DNA of 64,000 nt from NCBI GenBank assembly GCA_036971715.1, contig JAVHJL010000009.1:1-64000 (forward strand). Direction: 5' to 3'. Position numbers and translations under genes: made by a program. This stretch comes from Arthrobotrys musiformis (lineage: Eukaryota > Ascomycota > Orbiliomycetes > Orbiliales > Orbiliaceae). The notes under the pieces were generated by a model, which searched no databases, was not told where the DNA came from, and was given only the letters and a program-made list of their open reading frames with translations. Of the stretch, positions 20,673 to 36,400 are shown in pieces. Position 1 is the stretch's first letter. Each line of letters starts with the position of its first letter.

Positions 20673-22580
20673 AATTAATTATAAATTAAATAAAATTAAA
20701 ATTAATATTATAATAAAATCTTATTTTTAAACTAATAGAGTTTTAAAATATCTTATTTAAATTTTTAAAATATATTTCCAAAGTTTTTTTTAATTATATT
20801 TAAAATAATTAAATTTCTTTTTTATTATTAATAAAATTTATATATAATATTTTCTAATATAATATTATTAAATATATTTTATATAAAATATTATATAAAT
20901 AAAATTTTAAAATTGTAAAATTTTTTTTTTTTTAAAAGAACTTGTATTAAAAATTAAAAAATATATAAAATAAATAAAGAATTTTTATAATATTTTTAAA
21001 AAAAATTTTAAGTTTTTTTAAAAATAAATAATTTATTATTATAATAGAAACTATTTAAAAGCCCTATTATTAAAAAACAGAAATAAAATATATCTATTTA
21101 TAATCAAATCTTAAATTTTTTAAAAAAAAAAGCATTAAAAACTTTAAAAAATTATAAATTAAAACAATTTAAAAAAGAATTTAATAAAATTAATCAATTA
21201 TATTAAAAATTTAAAAATACTTTTTAAAAACACAAGAAAAACTTTTAAAATTAATTTATTATTAATAAAAAATATAAATTATAATAAAAAATATTATAAA
21301 AATATAACATATAAAAATAAAATTAGAATTATCAAAAAATTAAAAAATTTTAATTTTAAAAAAAAAAGTTTTTTTAATATTAAAAAAATTACTTTGTTAC
21401 TTCATTTTAAAATTTATTTTTAATAAAATAATATTTTTAATCTAAATTTTTATTTGGTGAATAATAGAAAAATTTTGGAGAATATAAAAATAAAGATTTT
21501 TCAACATTTATTACTATAAAATAATATTTTTAAAGAAATTTTATATTAAATGATTTAGATTTTTTCAAAAATATTATAAAAGATTTTAGTTTTTTAGTGA
21601 AATCTTTTATAAAAGATATATATAGAGAATTGGGTTTATAAATTAAATAATTTTTTCTTTTTTTCTTATTTTTTATTTTTAATAATATATATAAATATAT
21701 TTTATTAAAATATATTTATTTTATTTGTGGGTTATATTATTTAAATAATATATGTTAATATATTATTAATAGCTTTGATATATTATGTAAAATGGAAAAT
21801 ACTTTTTTGTTTATTAAAAGAATTAAAAAAAATATTAAAATGAAAAGTATTGTTTGATAAATTGTATATATGGCTAAAAGTGTAAATAAGTAAAAATTAT
21901 TAAATAAAATATTTATTATTTTTATTAAATTTTTTAAAAATTTTCTTAATATTATATTTAATAAAGTTATTATATTTTATTTTAATATTATTAAAATTCT
22001 TTCAGAATTTTAGTAAAACTAATTTAAAAATTAATATATAAAATATATAATAGATTTTTAAAGATTTAAATATATTTAATTTATATTAATATTTTTTAAA
22101 TTATTTTATAATTATATAAAAACTAAATTTCTAATAATTAAATTTTTTATTGGAGTGTTTGCTTTTTAAGTTTTGTAACTAAAAAAATAGTTAATAATAA
22201 TTATAAAAAAAAAAATTTAAGAGAATGACTTTTTATAAAAAATTATATTATATTTCTTTTTTAATTAATATAAATTATATATTTTTATCTTTTTTTTTTT
22301 ATAAAATAGTTATATTTTTTTTAATATAGTAATTATAATTGATCTTTAGAAGATATTTAAATTCTTATATTTATATAATAAAATTATCTTTATTTTTTAA
22401 TTTTTAGATTGTTTTGATTTAGTTTTATTTTAATGTTTTTGAATTTTATTCTTTGATATACTTTTATTTAAAAATATTATTTAAATGTATTTAATTTTAT
22501 ATATTAAATTATTAAAGTATAAAAATATTTAAAATTTAAATGTTGATTTTTAATTTTTAATAAGTTTAATTATATTTATA
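20673..22580. other. AT-rich transposon relic, unidentified
   Basis: After the right SINE duplication the sequence is extremely AT-rich with no open frame of note and no motif I can tie to a family. It is probably an older RIP-degraded element into which both the SINE and LINE copy F inserted. Confidence 0.4.
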
Positions 22581-25500
22581 AAAAAACGAACTTCGAAAAT
22601 ACCGACCCCCCCATAACTTTTGAACGGTATCCAAAACCAAATAAAAGTACACTAATCGAAAGAGCGGAAAAAATTGATCAAAAATACTACAAAGTAAAAA
22701 AGCATATAAAGACCGATAGAAAATAATCATAATATAAAAATATAAAAATATTTGCAATCATCTACCATATAAAAAATGGGTTTCTCGCTTAATTTAAACT
22801 AAACCTTTTAAAGGTTAGTTTTAAAAATAGAGAACATATTAACTAGTTTATCTTTAGATGAACTAGTATTAGCAACACAGGGTTTTAAACCTGTTCACCA
22901 TAAAAAAAAACAGAAAAGACAGGTATCAGTAGATACAATTGATTTAAAAAAAGAAATAAATAAAAAAGATCTTTTTCTAAAAATTAAAAGGTTAAATAAC
23001 CTTCTAAAAGAAAGAGTATAAAAAGTAGAAAACCTAAAGCAGGAAATAAAAGAGTTAAAGAGAAATAATATAAAAAAGATATATGCCTAAATTGTCCAGA
23101 AAACATCAAAAATACTAAAAAAATAGGAAATAACTTAAAAACACCAAAAAAACATATAAAACACAAAATTTACAAAATCTACAAAATCTACAAAATTCAA
23201 AAATATCAATTAACTAACGAAGGTTAATTATTTTCAGAAATACCATAGAATTTCCCACCCAAAAACCAAATATCTTCAGAAAAAAAATAAATAAAATTCT
23301 TAAAGAAAAGCCCAACAACCCAGAATTAATTATTTCTGGGATTTCTCTAAATCTAAAAGGGAATCTAATTTTGATTACTTATAAGAATATCAAAAAAGAA
23401 GATATTCTAGAATACAAAAAAGAAATCTATCAAAAACTCATTAAAATAGATGAATATATATAAAGACCTTCTAAAATAGAGAACTAAAGGTTTTTAGTTA
23501 TAAGATTTCTAGAAATTAAAAAATAGAAGATTTCAAAAAAAAAATGGAAACAGATAATATAATTAAATTGGTTAAAAATCTGAGATAGTTAATTAAGGAG
23601 GAAAAATTAAAAAAAAAGAAATTCTTTTTTATAGTAATTACCACAAAAATAAAAATAAAAATAATAGAAATATAAAATAAAAAATATATTTTTTTAAAAA
23701 ATAAAAAATTCAAAATAGAAAGATATATTAAATTTTTTAAAAACAATAAATATATAAATTGTTAAAAAACTAACTACTATGTATTAAATTGCAGAAATAA
23801 ATTAGCTTACAAAATTTGTGTTGGAAAATATAAAATAATTAATTATTTGTGTAATATATGTTAAAAAAATAAAAAGTCTTATGATTATATAAAATATAAA
23901 TGTATTAATTGTGGAGGAGAATATGGGGCAAAAAATTCCTTATATTTTAAAAACAAAAAACAAAATATTATCTTAAATAAATAAAAATATTTTAAAAATA
24001 ATATAACATAATTGTAAAAAATTTATAAATATAATATAATTAATTTTAAACTTTGCATTAATTTATGATAATACGGATTTAATTTTCCTATAAGAACTAT
24101 AGTTTTTAAAGGAAAATATTATAATTATATATTTAGGGTTTAAACTAATTTTTTTAAACCCAAAAACCAATAAAACTAATAAAAACTAAAATAAAGTAAT
24201 TACTTTTATAAAAAAGAATTTATTTTATGAGATCACAAACTAGGAAGATTTAATTAAAAATAAAAACTACCAAATAATTGATTTTAAATTAAATAAATTT
24301 AAAAAAAATAGATTTATTAATATCTATAACGAAAAATAATAAAATACAGAAAATGATAAATATATAGTAAATCGATTTTTTAATAAGATTAAAGATTATT
24401 ATATTAAAAAAATATTATTAATTAAAGATTTTAATACTTATTACTTTTTATGGAATTTTAAAATTAAATTTAATTTAAAAACAGGAAAAATAATAAAATT
24501 AATTAAAGATAAAAATTTATAATTAATAAATAAAAATGGTATATTAACTTATTATAATATTAGAAAAAATAATAAATCTGAATTTTCAATTATTAACTTA
24601 TTTTTTGTAATTATTAATTTAAAAGAATTAATTATGGATTGGAAAATAGATGAAAAAATTGATATAAGATCAGATCATAAAATAATCTTAATTAAAATAA
24701 AATTAAAAGAAAATGACTTAGTAGATAATTCTTTGTTAATTAACAAATTTAATTAAAATAAAATTAATTGGGAAAACTTCGAAAAAGAATTATTAAATCT
24801 AAATAAAAATCTAGATAAAAATAATTTATGGAAAGATTATCTTTTTTTATTTTATAAAAAAAGAGAAGATTTAAAAAATAATTTAAAAATTATAACATCT
24901 CTTTTTTAAAAAAATATAATTTTAATAGTAGAAAAATCTATACCAACTTTAAAAATAACACCAAAATCAAAAATTTAGTAAAATAAGGAAATTAAAAAAA
25001 TAAGAAAAGAGATATTATAATAAAAAAAGATATGGAAATTAAATAAGATTTAATAAAATTAGGAACTATTTAAAATCAAAAAGAATAAACATTTTAAAAA
25101 AATTAAATCTTCTAAGAAAAAATCCTGGACTAATTTTTTAGAAAATGTAAAAAATAAAGAAATATTCCTAGCGCTTAATTTTTCTAAACCTAGAAAAATC
25201 TAAAAAATGCTAAATCTAATTTATGAGAACAATAATACCCTTAATTTTAAAAATAAGGCAAAAATATTAAGAAAAGCGTTATTTTTAAAACCATTAAATT
25301 ATATAAAAATAACAAATCTATTGTTATTAGTGGAAATAACAATTAATAAAAAATTAATTAAATAGAAAAAGATAAAAAATAGTAAAATTAAAAAAGCTAT
25401 TTTTTTATTTAATTCTAAAAAAATATTAGGATTAGATGGAATTAATTTTTTATGTTTAAAAAGGGCTTATGAAATTATATTGGGAAGATTTAATGATTTA

Positions 25501-28327
25501 TTTAAACAATTATTAAATTATAAGTATTATCTAATATGCTTTAGAAAAGCAATTAAAATAATTTTACTTAAATTAAATAAATTTAATTATAATATTCCAA
25601 AAGTTTACAAAATTATTAATTTTCTAAATTATTTAAGAAAAATATTAGAAAAAATAATAATAAAAAAAATAGCCTTCTTATCAGAAACTAATAAAATTCT
25701 AAATTCAAAACAAATTAAAAGTAGAAAATAAAGATCTGTAATTAATACAGTTTTGTTATTAATTTATAATATAGAAATGGCTAATTCAGAAAAATTAAAA
25801 ATCTCTATTTTATTTCTAAACGTTAAAGGAGCTTTTGATAATATTTCAAAGGAAAAATTAATTAATATTTTAGAAGATATGAAGTTCCCTAAACAATTAA
25901 TTTCATAGATTAATAATTTTATGTCCAAAAGATTAATTAAACTAGCCTTTGATGGATAAATAAAAAAATTAAAACCAATTGAAATTGGAATATTATAAGG
26001 TTCTTTAATATCTTTAATTCTTTTTTTATTATATTTAACACCACTATTTAATTTATTAGAACAAAAAATGCCTTCTATTATTAAACCATCTTATATAGAT
26101 GATTTGGTGTTAATTGCAACTAATAAAAAAATAAAAACAAATATATATGAATTAGAAGAAATTGCAAAAATAGCCTTTAATTGGGCTGTAGATAATATAG
26201 TAGTTTTTGATGATATAAAATCAAAACTAATTCATTTTAAAACAAATTTAAAAAAGAAAAATGAATTTAGGAAATTAAATATTAAACTACTAAATAATAC
26301 AATAATAAAATCTATTAATAATATAAGATAATTAAATATATATTTCAATATAAGATTAAATTTTTAAATATTATATTAAAATAAAAATAAGTGTAGTAAA
26401 TAAAATTTTAAATTTTATTAAAGCACTTGCTAATTTAGAAAAAGGATTTAAAATTAAAATAATAATATAATTATATAAAAACTATATTTATTCTATTTTT
26501 AATTATAAATCTAAAATATGGTGGAAAAACTAAAAATAATAAAATATTTTGAAAAAATTTAAATTAATTTAAAATAAGATGTTGAGAAAAATAATAGGAG
26601 GTTTTAAAATAATTTTAATAAATATATTAGAAGTTAAGGCCTTTATTTTACCACTAGAAATAAAATTAAATAGAATATAAAGAAGGTATGTCCTAAATTT
26701 TCTTTTTTTTAATAAAAATCATTTAATAAAAAAGAGATTTTTAGAGTTATTTTTATTAGAATTTAATTTTGGAAGAGAGGAAACAGGGCTGGGACCTTAT
26801 TCAAAATAGAATGAAAATAAAAAAGAAGGGGATAAAAAAGAATATACCTTTATATTGGATAGAATATTATTAAGAATTAATTTCTTAATAAATTTATATA
26901 CAAAAATTGAGGAATTAAATATAAAATTCAATCTATTTTAGATTGAAAATAAAATTAATTTTTTTATAAATAATGTATTTAAGGATTTAAAAGTAGAAAA
27001 TTATAAAAATAAAAAAGAAGTTGAATTAAATTCTAGAGAAAACTTATTTATTTATATAAACAATTTTATGCTGGAAATAGAAAATAAAAATAAAAAAAAG
27101 AATAATAAAAATAAAAAAGAAAAATCCTTAGAAGCTAGAATTTATAAAGAAATAGATAATAAATCTATTTTTGAAATTTATTTTAGTTTAGGAAAAAGTA
27201 TAAAAATATATAATACAGAATTAATTACTTTAAGGAAAGGGTTTGAAAAATCCTTTAAAGTAATTAATAAAAATAAAAAAATAAAGAATATTTATTTCTT
27301 CACCAACAACTAGGCTACAATAAAAAGATTATAAAATTTAAATTTAAAACCTGGTTAGGAAATAATTTTAGAAATTTGAAATATAGCAAATGAATTAAAT
27401 TCTAAAAATATTAACATATTTATAAAATAAATCCCAGATTACTTTGAAGTTATTAAAAATAAAAAAGCAGATTACTTAACTAAGGAAGTTGCAAAAATAA
27501 AAAAGAAAAGTTTATTCAAATCCTTCACTTATTTAAAAAGAAAAATTAAAGAAAAGGACTTATTAGAATGGGAAGAAAAATATAAAAAACAAAAAAACAG
27601 GCTAAATTATATTAATAGGCTAAAGTTAAAAAAAAATAAGATATTTACTAAATTTAGTAATAATTTTGTTTTTTCTTTAATTTAACTAAAGATTGGGCAT
27701 AGGTACTTTAATAGTTATTTATATAAAATTCCAAATTCTGGAATTTTAAATAAAAATTGTATATGTAGAAATAAGCCTTAAATATTAAAACACTTAATTA
27801 TAGAATGCAAAATCTATAATGAAGAGAAAGAGGTGTTAAAAAAGAAATTTAAAAAAGCTAATAAATAATTAGATTATTACTTTTTATTATTTAATAATGA
27901 AAGTATGATTTTTTTTAAAAGAGTTCCTAAATAAAATAAATATTGTAAAAAGAAAATGCAATAAAAATCCTAAAAATGATTATTTCATAAAATAGGGAAA
28001 TCTGGAAGTTTGAAAAAATAAAAAGGTTCCGGAAATGAGATATATTATTTTAATATTATATTAAAGTGGATGGGTAAGAATAACAGATATACGACATTGT
28101 TCTTTTAATGGGAAAAAAGAAGAAAGAGACAAAAAGGGTTAGAAGGAACCTCAAAAAATAAAAAACAAAAATAAAAATAAAAACAAAAAACAAAAATAAA
28201 AAATGATTTTATGTAGTTTTCATTTTTAATGAGGAGCGAAAATCATGTATTTTAATTTCTTTTCCTTCATTCCGCCATAACCGAAAGGTTGCATGCGTGT
28301 ATGATAAATAATAATAATAATAATAAT
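22581..28327 (+). mobile_element. Full-length RIP-degraded LINE copy F
   Basis: This plus-strand copy shows the complete layout. The 5' end (AAAAAACGAACTTCG) and about 220 bp of nearly unmutated 5' UTR are followed by decayed ORF1 (about 22820-23990) and ORF2 (about 23985-28015), then the 3' UTR, hairpin and (TAA)n tail at about 28327. Recognisable translated pieces include the RT region with YIDDLVLIATN (26068-26331) and the RNase H start (27068-27313). Stop codons arise mainly from CAA/CAG/TGG mutation. It is moderately degraded, less than copy A. Confidence 0.9.
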
Positions 28328-31300
28328 ATTTAATTAATATCTAAATAACCATATACTTCTAAATTATAATATCAAATAATAATTTCTTTTTAAAATTTTT
28401 TAATTAAAACATAAAAAAATTCTCTAAATATAATAATTCCTTTAATATATAATATTTTAACAAATCTTAAAATCTTTTCAAAACTCTTTTTACTATTAAA
28501 TCTTATTAATAACTATTTATAAATTTAATTTAGAATTTATTTTCAATATAATATTCTATAAAATTAAAAAATTTATTAATAATAATATAAATTTTTTTTT
28601 TTAATAAAATAGTTTTTTTATTAAAGTTTATTCTTTTTATAAAATTAGATTATTAATTTATTATATTTATTAAGGCATTTTCTTTATTTTTAAAATAAAC
28701 AATTTTTATATTATATTTTAAAAGAAATTTTTATTAATAAACTTATTTATAACTAAATTTTTTTATAATTAAAAAAAAATAAAGTTTTTATAATTTAAAA
28801 AAATTATAAAAAATTTTTTAATTTAAAGATAAATATATTATTTTTTATAAGCTTTTATAATAACCATAAATTTTTTATTATAAATAAAATATTATAATTA
28901 AATAATATTAAATTTATAAAAGAGGTAGCCAATCAAATATCATTTTTAATTAAAATATTATTATAAAAATATACTTTTAAAATTAAAACATTTATCTCTA
29001 TTTTTATAAAAAATTTTAGATTATAAATTTTAAAAATTAAAATAAATATAAAAACATTTTTTAAAATCTTAAAAGTTTTAATTTTTTTAGGTGTAAATTT
29101 AAATTTAATTTATTTTTTTATAAATTTTGTAAAAATTACTAATATAAAATTATACTTTTAAATAAATTATTAATAATAATTATAAAACCCTAAAAATAAT
29201 TATACATCTTTAATGTTTTTTAATAGAAATTATTCTTAAATAACTTAGATTTTTTATAAATTTATTTTAACATTATTTAGAGTAATTATAATTTTTAGAA
29301 ATTTATATTTTATAATAGTAAATTTAGATTTATTAAAAAAAATATTATAGATTATATGTCTTTAGGATGTTAAATATTAAATTAATATATTTTTTATATT
29401 TTTCTAAATTTTTATTATAAATGAAAATATTATCTAAATAAACTATATAAATTATGTTAATATAATTTTATAAAATATAATTTATAAAAGTTTAAAAAAT
29501 ATAAAAATATTAATAAATCCAAAAAATATTATTATATATTCAAATAAATTATAACAATATTTAAAAACTATTTTCCTTTTTTTTTTAAAAATTGATTTAT
29601 ATGTTTAAATATATAAAAATAAAATTAAGTTTAATAAAAATTTTAATTTTTACAAACTTATTAAATAATTTACTAATAAAAAAGAAAAAACTAGTATTTT
29701 TAATTATAATATTATTAAAATTTTTATAATTAATATAAATTCATAATTTGTTATTAAATTTTAGTATAAAAAAAAAATAAAATATTTTATTAAAAATTTA
29801 ATGATTAAATATATCTATTATAGAAATTCTTATTAATATATTTTTGGAAAATAATTGTTTTTACATATATATAAAAAACAAATAAAATTACATTTTTTTT
29901 TTAAAAAAATATAATATATAAATTAATTAATTTTTAATAATAAAGTGTTTTTAAATAAAAATTTAAAAATAATTTAATTTTTTAACTTAACTTAAAAAAG
30001 TATTTTGTTTTTTTTAATTTAAATTATTTTTTTTACTTTTAGTAAGAAATATTAAAATATTTTTAGTTTATTTTTTAGATGTTTATTAATTTTTTTAATT
30101 ATTATTTTAATAGTAAAATTTAAATAGATTTTTTTTTAATATTATAGGATTTTTACTTTTTTATATATGATTTTTTTGCATAAATATTAAGAGAATTTAA
30201 TAATTTAATTTTTCCAATCAATTTCAAAATTATATTAATATAATTAAGGATATTTAATAATTAAATTATAAAACATTTTTAAAATATTAATTAAAATATC
30301 TTCAAAATATTTTTTAATAAAAAGTTTTTTAATATTATTATTAAAAAAAATACTAAGAGAAAATTTATTAATATAAACAAATATTAGAAAATATTATTTA
30401 GAAAATTAAAATTATAAAATATTAAAAAATATAAATTTTATTTTTATAATACAAATATTAAACCATTTAAAAAATATCAATTCCTAAAGTATATTTAATT
30501 TAAATTTTCAATAAACTTAAAAAAAAATATTTATTTATTTATTAATATTTATTTCTTTATCTAATTTAAATTATGATTTATTTATTTCTTTATTAAATTT
30601 ATTAATATTTTTAAAATAATTAAAATATAAATATTATAGACAAAAATTTCTATATATATTTTTATTTTGATTTAAGTAATTTTTAATTATAATATGTTTT
30701 ATATTTTTTTTATATAAGAAAATTATAATCGCAAATTAAATAGTAATATTTTAAAATAAAAAGTTTATGAAATTTTTAGGCAACTTTAACATTGATTATT
30801 TTAAGATAATAGGAATATTATATTTTTAATATTTATTTTTTAGTATATTTATTATATAAGAAAAAGTTATTATAGAATATATTAATAGTTTTCTTTTTAT
30901 AAAATTAATATAAGGTTTTATTTTTATTAATTATATGTTTTTAATATATGATAATCTAGATATTATTACTAATATTACAATTTATATTATAAAAATCTTG
31001 AAATCTTTAATAATAATTATAAATTATTGTCAAAATATTGATTTTTATATATTTTAAATTAAATTTATGTTCTAAATTTTGATTATAAAAAGCAATATTT
31101 ATATTATAACTAGTAGTTTGAAAAATTTTTATTAATTAATTTGATAGTTATATTATATTAAATATAATCATACTAATCATTATAATATAAATTATATAAA
31201 AAAAAGGTTTAATTATAAAATATATATTATGCAGACCATTATTTATATAAATAATATTATTAAAAATTGTACTAATATAAATTAATAATAGAAAATTAAA

Positions 31301-33470
31301 AAAATTCTTCTTTTCATTATCTAAAATATTAAAATTTTAAATTTTAAAATAATATTATTTTTAATAATTAACAAATATTTTTCTATAAATATTAATATTT
31401 GCATAAAAAGTTTTTCAATAAAAAATATAATCTATTTATTTTTTATTTTTAATAAAATTATATTTTATATATTCTAAAATAAATATATAATAATAATTAA
31501 AATATTAAATATTTATTTAATTATATATTTTATTATAGTATTTATATTAATTATTTATAGATTATTAATAATCTATACATTATTTCTATTCTTTTTTAAA
31601 AAATATAATATCATTAATTTTTTTAACCTATACTACAAAAATAAAATATTTGCCAATCAAAAAAAAGTAGAAAGAGTAAAAATAATTATTCATAATTTTT
31701 GGTAAAACCAATTTATTATAAATAATTAAAATTTTCTTTTAATATAGTAAATAAAAATTAATAAATTATAGTTTTTAAATATATACAAAAATTTCTAAAT
31801 TCTAAATTTTCTAAAATAATTTTTAATATTATTTTTTTTTATATTTATAATATTAAATCAACTTTTTATCTTCTTATCATTCATATTTAATATATTTACC
31901 AGTAATTAGATTATTTCATACCCAATAATATTTTCAAATATTAAAAAAATAAAAAAATAAAAAAATTCTTTTATCATTAATATCTATAAAAATAATTAAT
32001 TCTAAAATATTTATATAAATATCCAAAAAAATTTATAATATAATTTTATAAAATTATTTAATAATCTATTATTAAATTTTTTTAAAATTAATAATAATAA
32101 ATTATTATATTATATTAAATTTAATAAAAGCCTTATCTTTTTTTTAAAAAAAAGGGCCTTAAATAGTATTACAAAAATTATGTTATATAATATTTTTTTC
32201 TTTTTTTTATATTTTTAAAAAAAATATCTAAATTTATTATAATTTTAGTAAAAAAAATTATTAAATTTTAAATTTTTTAAAAATATATTATACTTATATT
32301 TATATTAAATAATATTCAGATTTATAGAAATTAAACCAAAATTTTTAATTACTACTATATTTTTATTTTTATTTTTTCTCCAATTTCTAAAATTAGATTT
32401 TTTAATATATTTATTATTATTATTATTATATTTTCCCTTCTTTTTATAAAAAAATTAATTAGTATAAATTTTAAAATTAATATTATTAATTTCAATAATA
32501 TATTATTATATTTTTATATAAGTTATAAAAAATTGTTTTTTATTTTTAAATTTTTTTTTATAAATATAGATATATTATTACAATTTTATTTTAAGTTTTT
32601 TATAAATATAATAATATAAATTAGATTTATTTTATTTAGTAAAAATTGTAAATTTATTAAATTCTTAAAAATAATTATAAATAAAATTAATTTATTTAAA
32701 AATAATAATCTTTTATTAAATTTTATTAAGTCATCAATTTATAGTATCTTAATTTCAAATTTCTTAAAAAATTTGTTATATTTATTTTCATTTAAAATAA
32801 TTCTATTTATTAAGATTTAATTATTATCTTAAAACTTTCTTTTTTCAACTACATAGTTTTTGAATTTTTCTTAAAATTCTTTAATTTATTCTTCAAAAAT
32901 CTTTAATAGAGGTAAGAGATTAAATTTTTCTTTTATAATTTTTCTATTATTTTTTCTATTATTATTTAATAATTTTAGGAGTTTTTTAAAGATATTTTTA
33001 TTAAAGTTTCTAATATGTTATATATATTTTTCTTTTTTTTTATTTAACTTTACTAATTATTATTTAAATAGTTGTGTTAAAAATTATTATTATATGTTTT
33101 TGTTTTTGGATTATTCTATATAATTCTTTTTTTAAAGAATAAGTTAGTATTAAATTAAATATAAGATTTTTTATTTTAAAATTTATTTAAAATGTTAAGC
33201 TTGTATATGTTATTTTTTATGATCGATTATTATTGTTTGGTTTTGAAGAAGTTTTGGATTTTTTTTTGGAAAGTAATTTATATTTATTGCTATTATTATT
33301 GTTATTTAAATTGTAGTTAATTGTTTATTATACTAATATATATTATTTATTTTATTAAAAATTAGATTAATTAAAGTGTTATACTTTACCTAAATTTTTT
33401 TAATAAGATTTTTAAATAAACTTAATACTTTACTAGTTTCTTAATATTACAAAAAAACTTAAATAAGCTA
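28328..33470 (-). mobile_element. RIP-degraded Gypsy-type remnant, minus strand
   Basis: No intact frame exists. On the minus strand, about 29570-29350 translates to a string like FEYIIMFFGFINILIFF, matching the Gypsy RT stretch YEYxVMPFGLTNAPATFQ, followed by a degraded LDDI block and HEKHV-like spacing. At about 28740-28660 NIKIVYFKNKENALINIIN matches the end of Gypsy RNase H (IVYRPGKEN..ADALS). Gag and protease would lie at higher coordinates (about 29.7-33.4 kb), where no motif survives. Integrase and the 3' LTR are missing, apparently lost where LINE copy F begins. LTRs were not identified. Confidence 0.55.
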
Positions 33471-36400
33471 AAAAACGAACTTCGAAAATACCGACCCCCC
33501 CATAACTTTTGAACGGAGTATCTAAAACCAAATAAAAGTACACCAATCGAAAGAGCGGAAAAAATTGATCAAAAATACTACAAAGTAAAAAAGCATACAA
33601 AGACCGATAGAAAATAATCACGACATAAAAATATAAAAATATTTGCGATCGTCTACCACACAAAAAAAAAAAAAAAAAAAAAAAAAAAGGGGTTTCTCGC
33701 TTAATTTAAACTAAACCTTTTAAAGGTTAGTTTTAAAAATGGAGAACATACCAACTAGTTTATCTTTGGATGAACTAGTATTAGCGACACAGGGTTTTAA
33801 ACTTGTTTACTACAAAAAAAGATAGAGAAGATAGGTATCGGTAGATACAATTGATTTAAGGGAAGAAATAAATAGAGAAGATTTGTTTCTGGAAATTAAA
33901 AGGTTGAATGACCTTCTAAAAGAAAGAGTACAGGAGGTAGAAGATCTAAAGCAGGAAATAAGAGAGTTGGAGAGAAATAATATAAAAAAGACATACGCCC
34001 AAATCGCCCAGAAAACATCAAAAATACTAAAAAAATAGGAAATAACCCAAAAACACCAAAAAATGTATAAAACGCAAAATCTACAAAATCCACAAAATCC
34101 ATAAAATTTAAAAATATCAATTAACTAATAAAGGTTAATTATTCCCAGAAGTACTATGGAACCTCTTATCTAAAAACCAAATATCTTTAGAGAAAAAATA
34201 AATAAAATTTTCAAAAAGAAACCTAATAATCCAGAATTAATTATTTCTAGGATTTCTCTAAATCTAAAAGGGAATCTAATTTTGATTATTTATGAGAATA
34301 CTAAAAAAGAAGATATTCTGGAATATAAAGAAGAAATCTATTAAGAACTCATTAAAATAGATGAATATATATAAAGACTTTTTAAAATAGAGAATTGGGA
34401 ATTCTTAGTTGTATATAGAATTTCTAGAGATCAAAAAATAGAAGATTTTAAAAAAAAGGTGGAAACAGATAATACAATCAAATTAATTAACAATCCAAGA
34501 TGGTTGATTAAGGAAGAAAAATTAGAAGGGAAGAAATTCTCTTCTATAGTAATTGCTACAAAAACAAAAATAGAGGTAATAGAAATATAAAATAAAGGAT
34601 ATATTTTTCTAAGAAATGAAAAACTTAAAATAAAAAGATATATTAAATTCTTTAGAAACAATAGATATATAAATTGTTAAAAAACTGGCTACTATACATT
34701 AAATTGCAGAAATGAATCAGCTTGTGAAATTTGTGCTAGAAAATATAAAATAATTAATTATTTATATAATATATGCCAAGAAAATAAAAAATCCTGTAAC
34801 CATATAAAATACAAATACATTAATTATAGAAGAGAATATAAGGCAAAAAATTCCTTATACCCTAAAAACAAAAAACAAAATATTATTTTAAATGAATAGG
34901 GATATTTTAAAAATAATACAACACAATTATAGAAGATTTACAAATATAATGCAGTTAATTTTAAACTTTGCATTAATTTACAACAATATAGATTTAATTT
35001 TCCTATAAGAATTATAATTCTTAAAGGAAAATACTACAATTATATATTTAGGGTTTAAACTAATTTTTTTAAACCCAAAAACTAACGAAACTAATAAAAA
35101 CCAAAATAAGATAATTATTTTTATAAAAAAGAATTTATCTTATAAGATTATAAACCGGAAAGATTTAATTAAAGATGAGGATTGCTAGATAATTGATTTT
35201 AAATCAAATAAATTTGGGGAAATCAGATTTATTAATATCTATAACGAAAAATAATAAAATACGGAAAATGGTGAATATATAGTAAATTGATTCTTTAATA
35301 AGATTAAAGATTACTGTATTAAAAAAATATTATTAATTGGAGATTTTAATACTTATTATTCTTTATGGAACTCTGAAATTAAATTTAATTTAAAAACAGG
35401 AAAAATAATAGAATTAATTAAAAATAAAAATCTATAATTAATAAATAAAAATGGTATATTAACTTATTATAATGTTAGGAAAAATAATAAATCTAAATCT
35501 TTAATTATTGATTTATTTTTTGTAATTATTAATTTAAAAGAATTAATTATAGATTGGAAAATAGATGAAAAAATTGATATAGGATCAGATTATGAGGTAA
35601 TCTTAAAATAAAATTAAAAGAAAATAACTTAGTAGATAATTTTTTGTCAACTAACAAATTTAATTGGAATAAAACTAATTAGGAAAACTTTAAAAAAGAA
35701 TTATTAAGTTTAGATAAAAATCTAGATAAAAATAATTTATGGAAAGATTACTTTTTTTCATTTTATAAAAAAAAAGAAGATCTAGAAAATAATTTGGAAG
35801 TTGTAATATCTCTTTTTTAAAAAAATATAATTTTGGTAGTAGAAAGATTTATATTAATTTTAAAAATAATACTAAAATCAAAAATTTGGTGGAATAAGGA
35901 AATTGAAAAAATAAGAAAAGAGATGTTGTAATAAAAAAGGATATGGAAATTAAATAGGATTTAATAAAATTAGGAACTATTTAAAATCAAAAGGAATAAA
36001 CATTTTAGAGAAATTAGATCTTCTAAAAAAAAATTCTGGACTAATTTTCTAGAAAATGTAAAAGATAAAGAAATATTCTTAGTGTTTAATTTTTCTAAAT
36101 TTAGAAAAATCTAAAAAATGTTAAATTTAATTTATGAGGATAAGAATGCCCTTAATTTTGAAGATAAGGCAAAAATATTAAGAAAAGTATTATTTCTAAA
36201 ATTACTAAATTATATAAAAATAATAAATCTACTGTTACCAGTAGAAATAATAATTAACAAAAAGTTAATGGAATGGAAAAAGATAAGAGATAATAAAATT
36301 AAAGAAGCTATCTTTTTATTTAATTTTAAAAAAGTACTAGGATTAGATAAAATTAATTTTTTATATCTAAAAAAAACTTATGAAATTATATTAGAAAGAT

